Source: Streptomyces sp. TRM68416
GTDB taxonomy: Bacteria; Actinomycetota; Actinomycetes; Streptomycetales; Streptomycetaceae
NCBI RefSeq assembly: GCF_014596915.1
Contig: NZ_JACVWU010000012.1
Coordinates: forward strand, 124,001-188,000
DNA length: 64,000 nt
Reading direction: 5' to 3'
The position numbers and the translations under genes were made by a program. Every line of letters begins with the position of its first letter. The stretch's first letter is position 1. The notes under the pieces were generated by a model. The model ran no database searches. It was not told where the DNA came from and was given only the letters and a program-made list of their open reading frames with translations. Below are positions 51,148-62,024 of this stretch, piece by piece.

Positions 51148-52190
51148 CCCAGCTGCGCCCCGAGCGCGAGTCCGGTGCCTCGTACGGAGAGCGGCCGTAC
51201 GAGCACTCCGGCGCGCTCGGGGAGTGGTACGACAGCGCGGCCTACGACGGCGACGCGCCCGCCGGTGAACCCTGGATACCGCCCGCCGACGACGAGACGG
51301 TGGCACTCCGCATACCCACTGAGTCCATATCCGCCGCTACGGCCCCGTCGGCGCCCCCGGGACCCCACGCCGCCCCCGGCGGCCGTGCGGCCCGCAGAAA
51401 GGCCGCCAGGCGGCGCGGCGGGCGTCATGGCGGCGCACCCGAGCCCGAGGAAGCGCAGCAGCCGGACGGCAGACCGCTGTCCCGGGTGGAGGCCCGGCGC
51501 CGGGCCCGGGCCCGCAAACCGAGCCTGGGCGTGCTCGTCAGCCGGGCGATCGGCGAGGTGTTCATCACCACTGGCGTGCTGATGCTGCTGTTCGTGAGCT
51601 ACCAGCTGTGGTGGACCAACGTCCGCGCGCACGCGCAGGCGAACAAGGAGAAGAACAACCTCCAGCAGGAGTGGGAGAGCGGCGAGCGCAGCCCGGGGAC
51701 CTTCCAGCCGGGCCAGGGCTTCGCCATCCTGCACATCCCCAAGCTCGACGTCGTCGTGCCCATCGCCGAGGGCATCAGCAACAAGAAGGTGCTCGACCGG
51801 GGCATGGTCGGCCACTACGCCGAGGGCGCCCTGAAGACGGCCATGCCGCAGGACAAGACCGGCAACTTCGGTCTCGCCGGCCACCGGAACACGCACGGCG
51901 AGCCGTTCCGGTACATCAACAAGCTCCAGCCGGGCGATCCGATCGTCGTGGAGACCCAGGACGACTACTACGTCTACAAGATGGCGTCGATCCTGCCGGT
52001 GACGCCACCGAGCAACGTGAGCGTGCTGGACCCCGTTCCCAAGGACTCCGGCTTCACCGAGCCGGGCCGGTACATCACCCTCACCACGTGCACGCCGGAG
52101 TTCACCAGCAAGTACCGGATGATCGTGTGGGGCAAGATGGTCGAGGAACGGCCGCGCAACAAGGGCAAGCCGGATGCGCTCGTCCAGTAA
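51144..52190 (+). CDS. srtE1: class E sortase, SrtE1-like
   Basis: A 348-residue sortase starting (M)TQLRPERESGASYGERPYEH at GTG 51144. A long cytoplasmic, Pro/Arg-rich N-terminus of about 130 residues precedes the membrane helix (IGEVFITTGVLMLLFVSYQL). His247 in LAGHRNTHG, Cys316 in LTTCTPEF and Arg325 in KYRMIVW form the active site. Position directly after pabA and before a second sortase gene matches SCO3850 (SrtE1), needed in S. coelicolor for aerial growth and anchoring of long chaplins. The start overlaps the pabA stop. Confidence 0.9.
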   Translation: MTQLRPERESGASYGERPYEHSGALGEWYDSAAYDGDAPAGEPWIPPADDETVALRIPTESISAATAPSAPPGPHAAPGGRAARRKAARRRGGRHGGAPEPEEAQQPDGRPLSRVEARRRARARKPSLGVLVSRAIGEVFITTGVLMLLFVSYQLWWTNVRAHAQANKEKNNLQQEWESGERSPGTFQPGQGFAILHIPKLDVVVPIAEGISNKKVLDRGMVGHYAEGALKTAMPQDKTGNFGLAGHRNTHGEPFRYINKLQPGDPIVVETQDDYYVYKMASILPVTPPSNVSVLDPVPKDSGFTEPGRYITLTTCTPEFTSKYRMIVWGKMVEERPRNKGKPDALVQ

Positions 52191-52203
52191 GGGCAGATGA
52201 ACA

Positions 52204-52947
52204 GTGGCAGCCACCACCGAGCAGCAAGAGCTGACGGGCACCCCCGCCTCCCCGCGCCGCCGGGGCACCGGCCGGATCGCGGCGGCGATCAGCGTCTTCG
52301 GTGAACTCCTCATCACGACCGGCCTGGTCCTGGGCCTGTTCGTCGTGTACTCCCTGTGGTGGACGAACGTCATCGCCGACCGCAAGGCCGACCAGCAGGG
52401 CGACAAGGTCCGCGACAGCTGGGCCCAGGAGGAGAAGGGCGGCCCGGTCGCCTACGACTCCAAGAACGGCATCGGCTTCCTGCACGTCCCCGCGATGACC
52501 GAGGACGAGATCCTGGTCGAGAAGGGCACCTCGCCGAAGGTCCTCAACGACGCCGTCGCCGGCTACTACACCGGGCCGGTCAAGGCGACCCTGCCCACCT
52601 CCGGCAAGAAGGGCAACTTCTCCCTCGCCGCCCACCGCGACGGCCACGGCGCGAAGTTCCACAACATCGACAAACTGGACAAGGGCGACCCGATCGTCTT
52701 CGAGACGAAGGACAAGTGGTACGTCTACAAGGTCTACGCCACCCTCCCCGAGACGTCGAAGTACAACGTCAAGGTCCTCGGCGCGATCCCCGAGGAGTCG
52801 GGGAAGACGAAGGCGGGCCGCTACATCACCCTCACGACCTGCACCCCGAAGTACACCTCCCGGTACCGCTACATCGTGTGGGGCGAGCTGGAGCGGGTGG
52901 AGAAGGTGGACGAGCAGCGGACGCCGCCGAAGGAACTGCGCGGCTGA
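52204..52947 (+). CDS. srtE2: class E sortase, SrtE2-like
   Basis: A 247-residue sortase from GTG 52204. Membrane helix near residues 25-50 (ISVFGELLITTGLVLGLFVV), then His144 in LAAHRDGHG, Cys213 in LTTCTPKY and Arg222 in RYRYIVWG. The place next to pknB and 13 bp after SrtE1 matches SCO3849 (SrtE2). Loss of both SrtE1 and SrtE2 in S. coelicolor impairs aerial hyphae. A strong terminator follows, ending the long operon that probably begins with DUF881. Confidence 0.9.
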   Translation: MAATTEQQELTGTPASPRRRGTGRIAAAISVFGELLITTGLVLGLFVVYSLWWTNVIADRKADQQGDKVRDSWAQEEKGGPVAYDSKNGIGFLHVPAMTEDEILVEKGTSPKVLNDAVAGYYTGPVKATLPTSGKKGNFSLAAHRDGHGAKFHNIDKLDKGDPIVFETKDKWYVYKVYATLPETSKYNVKVLGAIPEESGKTKAGRYITLTTCTPKYTSRYRYIVWGELERVEKVDEQRTPPKELRG

Positions 52948-52982
52948 CCGAGGTCCCTCGACGAGCTCGGCGGAGAAGAACC

Positions 52983-53023
52983 GACGGCCCCGGCGCCTCC
53001 CTGCGGAGGAAGCCGGGGCCGTC
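52983..53023. terminator. bidirectional terminator between srtE2 and pknB
   Basis: GACGGCCCCGGC at 52983-52994 pairs with GCCGGGGCCGTC at 53012-53023, a 12-bp perfect stem between convergent genes. Confidence 0.85.
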
Positions 53024-53043
53024 GCCGTTCCGTGTCGGCCGGA

Positions 53044-55038
<1,995 letters not shown>

Positions 55039-55209
55039 AAGCTACCTACCAGCCCTCTCCGTCGGTCCCGACCCGCACGCTCGTACGGTTCGGAGGCTGC
55101 CGTCCGGGCCTACCGTACCCGGATCGCTTTGTGTGACCTGGCCAAGCCCGTCAGCCGATACAGGACCGGTATCGCAACGTGCACCGATGTGAGGGCGACG
55201 TGATCGGGG

Positions 55210-56685
55210 TCACTTCTTGCTGTCGATGACTGCCTTCATCACGTCCCTTGCGATCGGTCCGGCGAGACCGCCACCGCTGATGTCGTCACGGTTGGCGGCG
55301 CCGTCCTCGACCACCACCGCCACGGCCACCGGGGCACTGCCGTCGGACAGCTTGGCGTAGGAGATGAACCAGGCGTACGGCTTCTCGCTGTTGTTGAGAC
55401 CGTGCTGGGCGGTACCGGTCTTGCCGCCGACCGTGGCGCCGTCGATCCGCGCGCTGGAGCCGGTGCCCTGCGGCTCGTTGACCACGGCCTCCATCATCTT
55501 CTGGAGCTTCTGCGCGGTCTCCCCGGAGACCGCCTGCGACAGCTCCTCCGGGTCGGTCGTCGCGATCGGGTCGAGGTTCGAGGTGAGCTGGTCGACCATG
55601 TACGGCTTCATCAGCTTGCCGTCGTTGGCGATGGCGGCGGTGACCATGGCCATCTGGAGCGGAGTGGCCCGGTTGGAGGCCTGGCCGATGCCGTCCATGG
55701 CGTTCTGCGGGCGATTGTCCTCGGGGTAGATGCTCTCCGCGGCGCGGACCGGGGTGTCCAGCTCGGGGTTGTTGAACCCGAACTTCTCCGCCTGCTCGAT
55801 CATCTTCTCGTTGCCGATGTTGTCGGCCAGCTTCGCGAAGACGGTGTTGCAGGACACCATGAGCGCGTACTTCAGGGTGGCGTTCTTGCACTCGCCGTGC
55901 TGGTTGGTGAGCGGCTTCGAACCGTCGGTCAGGGGCAGCGGGTACGGGTCCGGCGTCTTGGTGGCCTCGTCGATGCCGGAGACCTCGCCGTTCTCCAGGG
56001 CCGCGGCCGCGGTGACCACCTTGAAGGTGGAGCCCGGCGGGTAGACCTCGCGCAGCGCCCGGTTCAGCATCGGGTCGTCGGGGTTGTTCTTCTTCTGTAC
56101 GGCGTTCCAGGCCTCCGCGTCCTTGTTGGAGTTCCCGGCGAACTTCGACGGGTCGTAGGACGGGGTGGAGACGAGCGCCAGGATCTTGCCGGTGGACGGC
56201 TCGATCGCGGCGACGGCGCCCTTCTTGTCGCCGAGACCCTCGAACGCGGCCTTCTGGGCGGCGCCGTTGAGGGTGGTGACGACGCTGCCGCCCTCCTTCT
56301 CCTTGCCCGTGAGCATGTCGAGCGTGTTGCGGAAGAAGAGCCGGTCGTCGGTGCCGGTGAGGATGCCGTCCTCCAGCTTCTCCAGCTGGTTGGCGCCGAA
56401 GGCCTGCGAGGAGTAGCCGGTGACCGGGGCCCACATGGGGCCGTTGGTCCAGGTGCGCTTGTACTTGTAGTCGCCGGACTCGCTCTCGACGGATCCGGTG
56501 ATGGCCTTGCCGTCGACGATGATGTCGCCGCGCGGCGTGGAGTAGCGCGCGATGTTGACGCGGCGGTTCTCGGTGTCGTCCGCCAGGTCGTCGGCCTTGA
56601 CGTACTGCAGGTAGTTGTTGCGGAGGAGCAGGGCGAGGATCAGGAGTCCGCAGAAGACGGCGATTCGGCGCAGAGGCTTGTTCAT
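55210..56685 (-). CDS. pbpA: class B penicillin-binding protein (PbpA type)
   Basis: A 491-residue peptidoglycan transpeptidase. One N-terminal membrane helix (MNKPLRRIAVFCGLLILALL). The penicillin-binding domain shows the active-site Ser219 in PPGSTFKVV, S-x-N in MVSCNTVFA and K-T-G in VGGKTGTAQ. ATG 56685 overlaps the ftsW stop (ATGA), so the polymerase and transpeptidase are made together. PbpA is, in mycobacteria, a PknB target; the same is likely here by context. Confidence 0.95.
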   Translation of the reverse strand: MNKPLRRIAVFCGLLILALLLRNNYLQYVKADDLADDTENRRVNIARYSTPRGDIIVDGKAITGSVESESGDYKYKRTWTNGPMWAPVTGYSSQAFGANQLEKLEDGILTGTDDRLFFRNTLDMLTGKEKEGGSVVTTLNGAAQKAAFEGLGDKKGAVAAIEPSTGKILALVSTPSYDPSKFAGNSNKDAEAWNAVQKKNNPDDPMLNRALREVYPPGSTFKVVTAAAALENGEVSGIDEATKTPDPYPLPLTDGSKPLTNQHGECKNATLKYALMVSCNTVFAKLADNIGNEKMIEQAEKFGFNNPELDTPVRAAESIYPEDNRPQNAMDGIGQASNRATPLQMAMVTAAIANDGKLMKPYMVDQLTSNLDPIATTDPEELSQAVSGETAQKLQKMMEAVVNEPQGTGSSARIDGATVGGKTGTAQHGLNNSEKPYAWFISYAKLSDGSAPVAVAVVVEDGAANRDDISGGGLAGPIARDVMKAVIDSKK

Positions 56686-58133
56686 GACGGTCGGACCACC
56701 TGGGTCATCTCGGCGTCGGGGTTGGGTGCGGGCGCGGGCGCCGGGCGGCGAGCGGTGTCGCTGATGCGCAGCAGGATGCCGATCAGGGCCCAGTTGGCGA
56801 TGACGGACGAACCGCCGTAGGCGACGAACGGCAGCGTCATACCGGTCAGCGGGATGAGGCCCATGACACCGCCGGCCACGACGAACACCTGGAGGGCGAA
56901 GGCACCGGACAGGCCGACGGCCAGCAGCTTGCCGAACGGGTCGCGGGCCGCGAGCGAGGTGCGGATGCCGCGCTCGATGATCAGCCCGTAGAGCAGCAGG
57001 ATCGCCATGACGCCCGCCAGGCCCAGCTCCTCGCCGAAGGTGGCCAGGATGAAGTCGGAGTTGGCGGCGAAGCCGATGAGGTCGGAGTTGCCCTGCCCGA
57101 GGCCGGTGCCGAGGGTGCCGCCGGAGCCGAAGGCCCACAGGGCCTGCATGGCCTGCTCGGAGTGGACGATGCCGTCCTGGACGCCCTCCCGGCTGAGCGT
57201 GTACTCGCGCATCGGGTCGAGCCAGGCCTGCACACGCGTCTGGATGTGCGGCTCGAAGCTCGCCACGCCGACGGCGCCGACCGCGGACATCAGCAGACCG
57301 AAGACGATCCAGCTGGTCCGCTCGGTGGCGACGTACAGCATGATGACGAACATCCCGAAGAACAGCAGGGACGTTCCGAGGTCGGTCTCGAAGACCAGGA
57401 TGAGGATCGACATCACCCAGATCACGAGGATCGGACCGAGGTCGCGGCCGCGCGGCAGGTACAGGCCCATGAAGCGGCGGCTGGCCAGGGCCAGGGCGTC
57501 TCTCTTCACCATGAGATAGCCCGCGAAGAAGACCGCGAGGGCGATCTTCGCGAACTCACCGGGCTGGAGCGTGCCGAGGCCGGGAATCTTGATCCAGATC
57601 TTGGCGCCGTAGGTGGGGGCGCTGAGGCCGGGAATCAGCGGCATCACGAGCAGCAGCAGGGCCGCGGCCATCGAGATGTAGGTGTAGCGCTGCAGGACGC
57701 GGTGGTCCTTGAGGAGCAGCAGCACGCCCACCAGCAGGGCCACGCCCATCGCCGAGTACAGCAGCTGGCGCGGCGCCGCCTCCACGTAGGTGCGGCTCGC
57801 CTGGAGCTTCTCGGACTGGTCGAGGCGCCAGATGACGACCAGACCGAGCCCGTTCAGCAGGGTTGCCAGCGGCAGCATCAGCGGGTCCGCGTACGGCGCG
57901 AACTTCCGTACGACGAGATGGCCGACGCCGGCCAGCAGGGCGAGGCCCAGGCCGTAGCCGAGCAGGCCGGTGGGCACCTCGTCGTTGAGCGCCAGACCGA
58001 CGTTGGCGTAGGCGAACACCGGGATGACGACGGCGAACGCCAGCAGCGCGAGCTCGGTGTTGCGCCGGCTCGGCGCGCCGATGGCGCCGATCGTGGACGT
58101 GTGGTGCGTCGACGTGTTGGGAGTACTGCTCAT
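56682..58133 (-). CDS. SEDS peptidoglycan glycosyltransferase, FtsW/RodA family
   Basis: A 483-residue membrane protein with about twelve helices. ATYVEAAPRQLLYSAMG, PGLGTLQPGEFAKIALAVFF and ETDLGTSLLFFGMF carry the SEDS signature (catalytic Asp in the latter). GFAANSDFILATFGEELGLAG and LPFVAYGGSSVIANWALIGI are the conserved C-terminal loops. It is the partner of PbpA encoded next. Whether it acts in division or elongation cannot be decided from sequence; in S. coelicolor the corresponding gene is SCO3846. Ribosome site not obvious. Confidence 0.94.
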   Translation of the reverse strand: MSSTPNTSTHHTSTIGAIGAPSRRNTELALLAFAVVIPVFAYANVGLALNDEVPTGLLGYGLGLALLAGVGHLVVRKFAPYADPLMLPLATLLNGLGLVVIWRLDQSEKLQASRTYVEAAPRQLLYSAMGVALLVGVLLLLKDHRVLQRYTYISMAAALLLLVMPLIPGLSAPTYGAKIWIKIPGLGTLQPGEFAKIALAVFFAGYLMVKRDALALASRRFMGLYLPRGRDLGPILVIWVMSILILVFETDLGTSLLFFGMFVIMLYVATERTSWIVFGLLMSAVGAVGVASFEPHIQTRVQAWLDPMREYTLSREGVQDGIVHSEQAMQALWAFGSGGTLGTGLGQGNSDLIGFAANSDFILATFGEELGLAGVMAILLLYGLIIERGIRTSLAARDPFGKLLAVGLSGAFALQVFVVAGGVMGLIPLTGMTLPFVAYGGSSVIANWALIGILLRISDTARRPAPAPAPNPDAEMTQVVRPS

Positions 58134-58160
58134 CGTGTGACAGGGCCTCTCACGGCTTGC

Positions 58161-59702
58161 CTACTGCGTACCGCACTTCGAGACGACCTTCTGCTCTTCC
58201 TCCGAGAGGGTGGGTCCGGGAGTGGGAGTGGGTGCGGTGGTGGACGGGGACGGGGAGGTCGACGGCGAACCCGACGGGGTCGGTGTCGGTGACGCCTTGG
58301 ACGTGAAGGAGGTACGGGTGGTTCCCGTGGTGCCTCCGGCCTCGCCCTCGCCGGTCCTGGAGTTCTGCTCGCTCTCGGCCGCCTGCCGGTCGGCCTGCTT
58401 CTTGCACGCGCTGGCCTGCACGGCCAGTTCCTCGATCTTCGCCTCGGCGTTCTTCAGGCCGCCCTCGGTGATCGTCGCCCTGACGGCCTCCTGCTGGTAG
58501 GGCGGGAGGTACTTGAGTTCGATCTCGGGGTGGTTCTTCTCCACCTTCGAGAGCGAGACCCAGGCCAGGTCCTGGCTGATGCCGCGGTACAGGGCGACGT
58601 TCTCGCCGTTGACGCCGACGTAGTACTGCGTCTGCGTCCAGCGCCAGCCGCCGTACAGACCGCCGCCGATCACGGCGAGCGCGAGTGCGGAGTACAGGGA
58701 TCTCTTCAGCCACTTGCGGCCCTTGCCGGGCTTGACGAAGTCGTCGTCGCCGTAGCCGCCGAAGCCGTCGGTGGAGATGAAGCCGGTGACGTCGCCGGAG
58801 CCGGGCGGGCCGAACTCGCCGCCCCCGCCGCCCTGTCCGGGCACCTGGCGGCCGAGCCCGGAGGCGCGGCCGGCCGGGGTCTGCATGATGCCGTTGTCGT
58901 GCAGCTGGTGCTGGTTCTCGGCGACCGCGCCGACCACGACCGGGGTGTCGGAGAGCTGCCCGGCGAGGGTGTCGCCGGTGTCCAGGTCGAGGACGTCCGC
59001 GACGATCACCGTGATGTTGTCGGGTCCGCCGCCGCGCAGCGCGAGCTGGATGAGGTCCTGCACGGTCTCCTGGGGGCCCTGGTAGCTGGCGAGGGTGTCC
59101 TCCAGGGTCTGGTGGGACACGACGCCGGAGAGGCCGTCGGAGCAGATCAGGTAACGGTCGCCGGCACGGACCTCACGGATGGAGAGGTCGGGCTCGACAT
59201 GGTCGCCACTGCCCAGCGCGCGCATCAGCAGGGAGCGCTGCGGATGGGTGGTGGCCTCCTCCTCGGTGATGCGGCCCTCGTCCACCAGGCGCTGCACCCA
59301 GGTGTGGTCCTGGGTGATCTGCGTCAGGACGCCGTCGCGCAGCAGATACGCGCGCGAGTCGCCGACGTGCACCAGGCCCAGGCGCTGGCCGGTCCACAGC
59401 AGGGCGGTGAGCGTGGTGCCCATGCCCTCCAGCTGGGGGTCCTCCTCGACCATCGAGCGCAGCTGGTCGTTGGCACGCTGCACGGCGGTGCCGAGCGAGG
59501 TGAGGATGTCGGAGCCGGGAACGTCGTCGTCGAGGGCGACGATCGTGGAGATCGCCTCGGAGGAGGCGACCTCGCCCGCGGCCGCGCCGCCCATGCCGTC
59601 GGCGATGGCGAGCAGGCGGGGGCCGGCGTATCCCGAGTCCTCGTTGCCCTCCCGGATCATGCCTTTGTGCGATCCGGCGGCGAAGCGCAGTGACAGACTC
59701 AT
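58161..59702 (-). CDS. pstP: PP2C-family Ser/Thr protein phosphatase
   Basis: Removes phosphate from PknB and its targets. The 513-residue product has the PP2C catalytic domain (residues 1-240): GNEDSGYAG and AIADGMGGAAAGEVA (metal site), VGDSRAYLLRDG and GGPDNITVIVADV. A Gly-rich linker, one membrane helix (SLYSALALAVIGGGLYGGW, about 315-335) and an extracellular domain with a Ser/Thr/Pro-rich tail follow. ATG 59702 fits MSLSLRFAAGSHKGMIREGN with GAGG upstream; an in-frame ATG at 59732 is a real alternative. Cytoplasmic enzyme with an outer region of unknown use. Confidence 0.94.
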   Translation of the reverse strand: MSLSLRFAAGSHKGMIREGNEDSGYAGPRLLAIADGMGGAAAGEVASSEAISTIVALDDDVPGSDILTSLGTAVQRANDQLRSMVEEDPQLEGMGTTLTALLWTGQRLGLVHVGDSRAYLLRDGVLTQITQDHTWVQRLVDEGRITEEEATTHPQRSLLMRALGSGDHVEPDLSIREVRAGDRYLICSDGLSGVVSHQTLEDTLASYQGPQETVQDLIQLALRGGGPDNITVIVADVLDLDTGDTLAGQLSDTPVVVGAVAENQHQLHDNGIMQTPAGRASGLGRQVPGQGGGGGEFGPPGSGDVTGFISTDGFGGYGDDDFVKPGKGRKWLKRSLYSALALAVIGGGLYGGWRWTQTQYYVGVNGENVALYRGISQDLAWVSLSKVEKNHPEIELKYLPPYQQEAVRATITEGGLKNAEAKIEELAVQASACKKQADRQAAESEQNSRTGEGEAGGTTGTTRTSFTSKASPTPTPSGSPSTSPSPSTTAPTPTPGPTLSEEEQKVVSKCGTQ

Positions 59703-59830
59703 GCGCACCTCGCCCGTCGGCTCCGGGTACATCCGCACGGTGCCCACCCTCCGGTCGGGAGCGCGCCGGGGCCCGTCGTGGGGGCCCACGCCGCGTGCTC
59801 GCTCCGCTCGCGCCTATTCATGATGTAGCA

Positions 59831-60346
59831 CTACTTCCGCAGCTCGATGACGGTCTTGCCGATGCGGATCGGCGCGCCCAGCGGAATCGGCGTCGGGGTC
59901 GTCAGCCGCGTTCGGTCGAGGTACGTGCCGTTCGTGGAGCCCAGGTCCTCGACGATCCACTGACCGTCGCGGTCCGGGTAGATCCTGGCATGGCGGCTGG
60001 AGGCGTAGTCGTCGTCCAGCACGATGGTGCTGTCGTGCGCCCGCCCCAGGGTGACGGTCTGGCCCTGGAGCGCGACCGTGGTGCCGGTGAGGGTTCCCTC
60101 GGAGACCACGAGCTTGGTGGGGGCGTTACGGCGCTGGCGGCCCCCGCCGCCGGCCTGCTGGCGCTGCTGCGGCGGCGCCGCCTGGCGGGCCGCCTGCTGC
60201 GGCCGGCCGGAGTCACGTCGCGACCCGCGCTGGGTGACGCGCGTACCGAACAGGTCGCTGCGGATGACCTGCACGGCCACGATCACGAACAGCCACAGGA
60301 CGGCCAGGAAACCCAGCCGCATGACCGTGAGGGTCAGCTCTGACAT
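59831..60346 (-). CDS. fhaB: FHA-domain protein FhaB (FipA-type) with membrane anchor
   Basis: A 171-residue protein. An N-terminal membrane helix (LTVMRLGFLAVLWLFVIVAV) is followed by a disordered Gln/Arg/Gly linker and a C-terminal FHA domain (about 80-170) with LGRAHDSTIVLDDDYASSRH and VEDLGSTNGTYLD. FHA domains bind phosphothreonine, so it should dock to PknB-phosphorylated proteins near the membrane. In mycobacteria FhaB acts in division. It follows fhaA by 10 bp. Confidence 0.94.
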   Translation of the reverse strand: MSELTLTVMRLGFLAVLWLFVIVAVQVIRSDLFGTRVTQRGSRRDSGRPQQAARQAAPPQQRQQAGGGGRQRRNAPTKLVVSEGTLTGTTVALQGQTVTLGRAHDSTIVLDDDYASSRHARIYPDRDGQWIVEDLGSTNGTYLDRTRLTTPTPIPLGAPIRIGKTVIELRK

Positions 60347-60356
60347 TGCCCCCGCT

Positions 60357-61223
60357 TCACCCTTCGGCTTGCCTATAGATAACGGTGGTGCTGCCCACGA
60401 CGATCCGCGAGCCGTCGCGGAGCGTAGCGCGGGTGGTGTGCTGCCCGTCCACCACGATGCCGTTGGTGGACCCGAGATCCTGGATCGTCGAGGGCGTTCC
60501 GGTCCGGATCTCGCAGTGCCGGCGGGAGACGCCGGGGTCGTCGATCCGCACGTCGGCCTCGGTGCTGCGGCCCAGCACCAGCGTCGCGCGGGAGATCTGA
60601 TGGCGGGTGCCGTTGATCTCGATCCAGTAGCGGGTCCGGCCGCCGGCCACGGGGGCCGGGGGCCGCTGGCCGCCCGCGGGCTGCGGGTAGCCGTAACCGC
60701 CGGGGCGGGCGCCGCCCGGGGGCGGCGCGGCCGGCATGGGCGGGGCTCCCGCGGGTGCGGGGGGAGCGGCGGCGGGCGGGTAGCCGTAGCCGCCGGGACG
60801 GCCGGGGGCCGGGGCGGCGGGGGCCTGCGGGCCGCCCTGCTGGCTGGTGGAGCCGGCCAGTGTGCGGCTGCGCACCCGGTACAGGCCGGTGTCGAGGTCG
60901 TCGGCCTTCTCCAGGTGGACCTTGATGGGGCCCATGAAGGTGTAGCGCTGCTGCTTGGCGTAGTCGCGGACCATGCCGGCGAGCTCGTCGCCGAGCTGCC
61001 CGGAGTAGGGGCTCAGGCGCTCGAAGTCGGGCGCGCTGAGCTCCACGATGAAGTCATTGGGGACGACCGTGCGGTCGCGGTTCCAGATGGTCGCGTTGTT
61101 GTCGCACTCGCGCTGGAGCGCTCCCGCGATCTCCACCGGCTGCACCTCGGACTTGAACACCTTGGCGAAGGTGCCGTTGACCAGACCTTCGAGACGCTGC
61201 TCGAACTTCTTCAGGACTCCCAT
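60357..61223 (-). CDS. fhaA: DUF3662/FHA-domain protein FhaA
   Basis: A 288-residue protein, soluble. The N-terminal DUF3662 domain (residues 1-120) reads MGVLKKFEQRLEGLVNGTFA and onward. A Pro/Gly/Tyr-rich middle with two GGYGYP copies follows. The C-terminal FHA domain (about 195-288) has LGRSTEADVRIDDPGVSRRH and IQDLGSTNGIVVDG. By family it binds phosphorylated PknB and the flippase regulator MviN. First gene of the leftward operon; its promoter should lie in 61224-61500, where I see no clear hexamer pair. Confidence 0.94.
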   Translation of the reverse strand: MGVLKKFEQRLEGLVNGTFAKVFKSEVQPVEIAGALQRECDNNATIWNRDRTVVPNDFIVELSAPDFERLSPYSGQLGDELAGMVRDYAKQQRYTFMGPIKVHLEKADDLDTGLYRVRSRTLAGSTSQQGGPQAPAAPAPGRPGGYGYPPAAAPPAPAGAPPMPAAPPPGGARPGGYGYPQPAGGQRPPAPVAGGRTRYWIEINGTRHQISRATLVLGRSTEADVRIDDPGVSRRHCEIRTGTPSTIQDLGSTNGIVVDGQHTTRATLRDGSRIVVGSTTVIYRQAEG

Positions 61224-61512
61224 GGGGCACCTCCTCCGTAGCTGCTTCCGTCCTGCTTCCCGCCTTGCGGGTGCTGCCTTGCCTGGTACTGCTTACTGAT
61301 CGTATCCACGCGCCCGTGAATCGGCTGGTTCCCCCTGTCAGCCCGGTCGACAGGTGTCGACGCCTGACGAAGTTCCCTGTCGGGCTCCCCTTCGAACTCT
61401 TCTCGGACGTCGTCCTGCCAAGGATCGTAGAGGCGGCCGGAGACCAGTGTCCCGCACCTGACTGTGGACCCGGTCCGGCTCCTGGGCAGACGGGCCGGAC
61501 CGGTACGAGGTT

Positions 61513-61550
61513 GATACGTGAACAGATACGAACAGATACGCCTTGATACG
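61513..61550. repeat. four phased GATACG repeats
   Basis: GATACG at 61513, 61525, 61535 and 61545, spaced 12, 10 and 10 bp, on one face of the helix. They lie in the 506-bp gap between fhaA and tRNA-Leu, about 290 bp upstream of fhaA. A protein-binding array is possible. Nothing else is clear in the gap. Confidence 0.6.
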
Positions 61551-61729
61551 CGACGGACACGTGACGGCGGGCACGGGAGCGGCCGACGGGTGGTGCGCCG
61601 GTGGGCTGCGGTGCAGGTGGGCGGCCGCCCGCGGGGAAGGGATGTGAATCCACCCCCTCCAGCGTGCTAATGTTCTGCGTGTCGGAAGGCGCCGAACCGC
61701 ACGGCGAGGGGCCCGAGGACACACCCAAT

Positions 61730-61816
61730 GCGCGGGTGGCGGAATAGGCAGACGCGCTGGATTCAGGTTCCAGTGCCCGCAAGGGCGTGGGGGTTCAACT
61801 CCCCCCTCGCGCACCA
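61730..61816 (+). tRNA. tRNA-Leu(CAG)
   Basis: An 87-nt class II tRNA. Acceptor GCGCGGG/CTCGCGC, anticodon arm CTGGA-TTCAGGT-TCCAG with CAG anticodon, long variable arm (TGCCCGCAAGGGCG), T arm GGGGG-TTCAACT-CCCCC, encoded CCA. TAATGT at 61668-61673, with GTGAAT 18 bp ahead, may be its promoter. A weak hairpin with mismatches follows at about 61818-61852. Confidence 0.96.
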
Positions 61817-62024
61817 CCGAGACGGTCGGCATCGTTCAGATGTCGGCCGTTTCGCTTTGTCGTCGCGGGCGGTCGTCGCGGGCGCGGGGATGTGAGGTCT
61901 CTCTCACTGGGTGCTCGGGTTCTGCACAGGCGCGGAGTTGTCCACAGGGGCTGATGCCTTTCGGTCACCGGCGGTACCGTCGGCACGAGTTGATGTTCGT
62001 GCGGGTTCGGGGGAGGCGGTCGGT

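Noticed and set aside
61938..61946. Single TTGTCCACA near the DUF2252 gene as a replication control site
   Set aside because: A lone perfect box is noted, but without neighbours it does not support a cluster; its only companion, TTCTGCACA, is weak.
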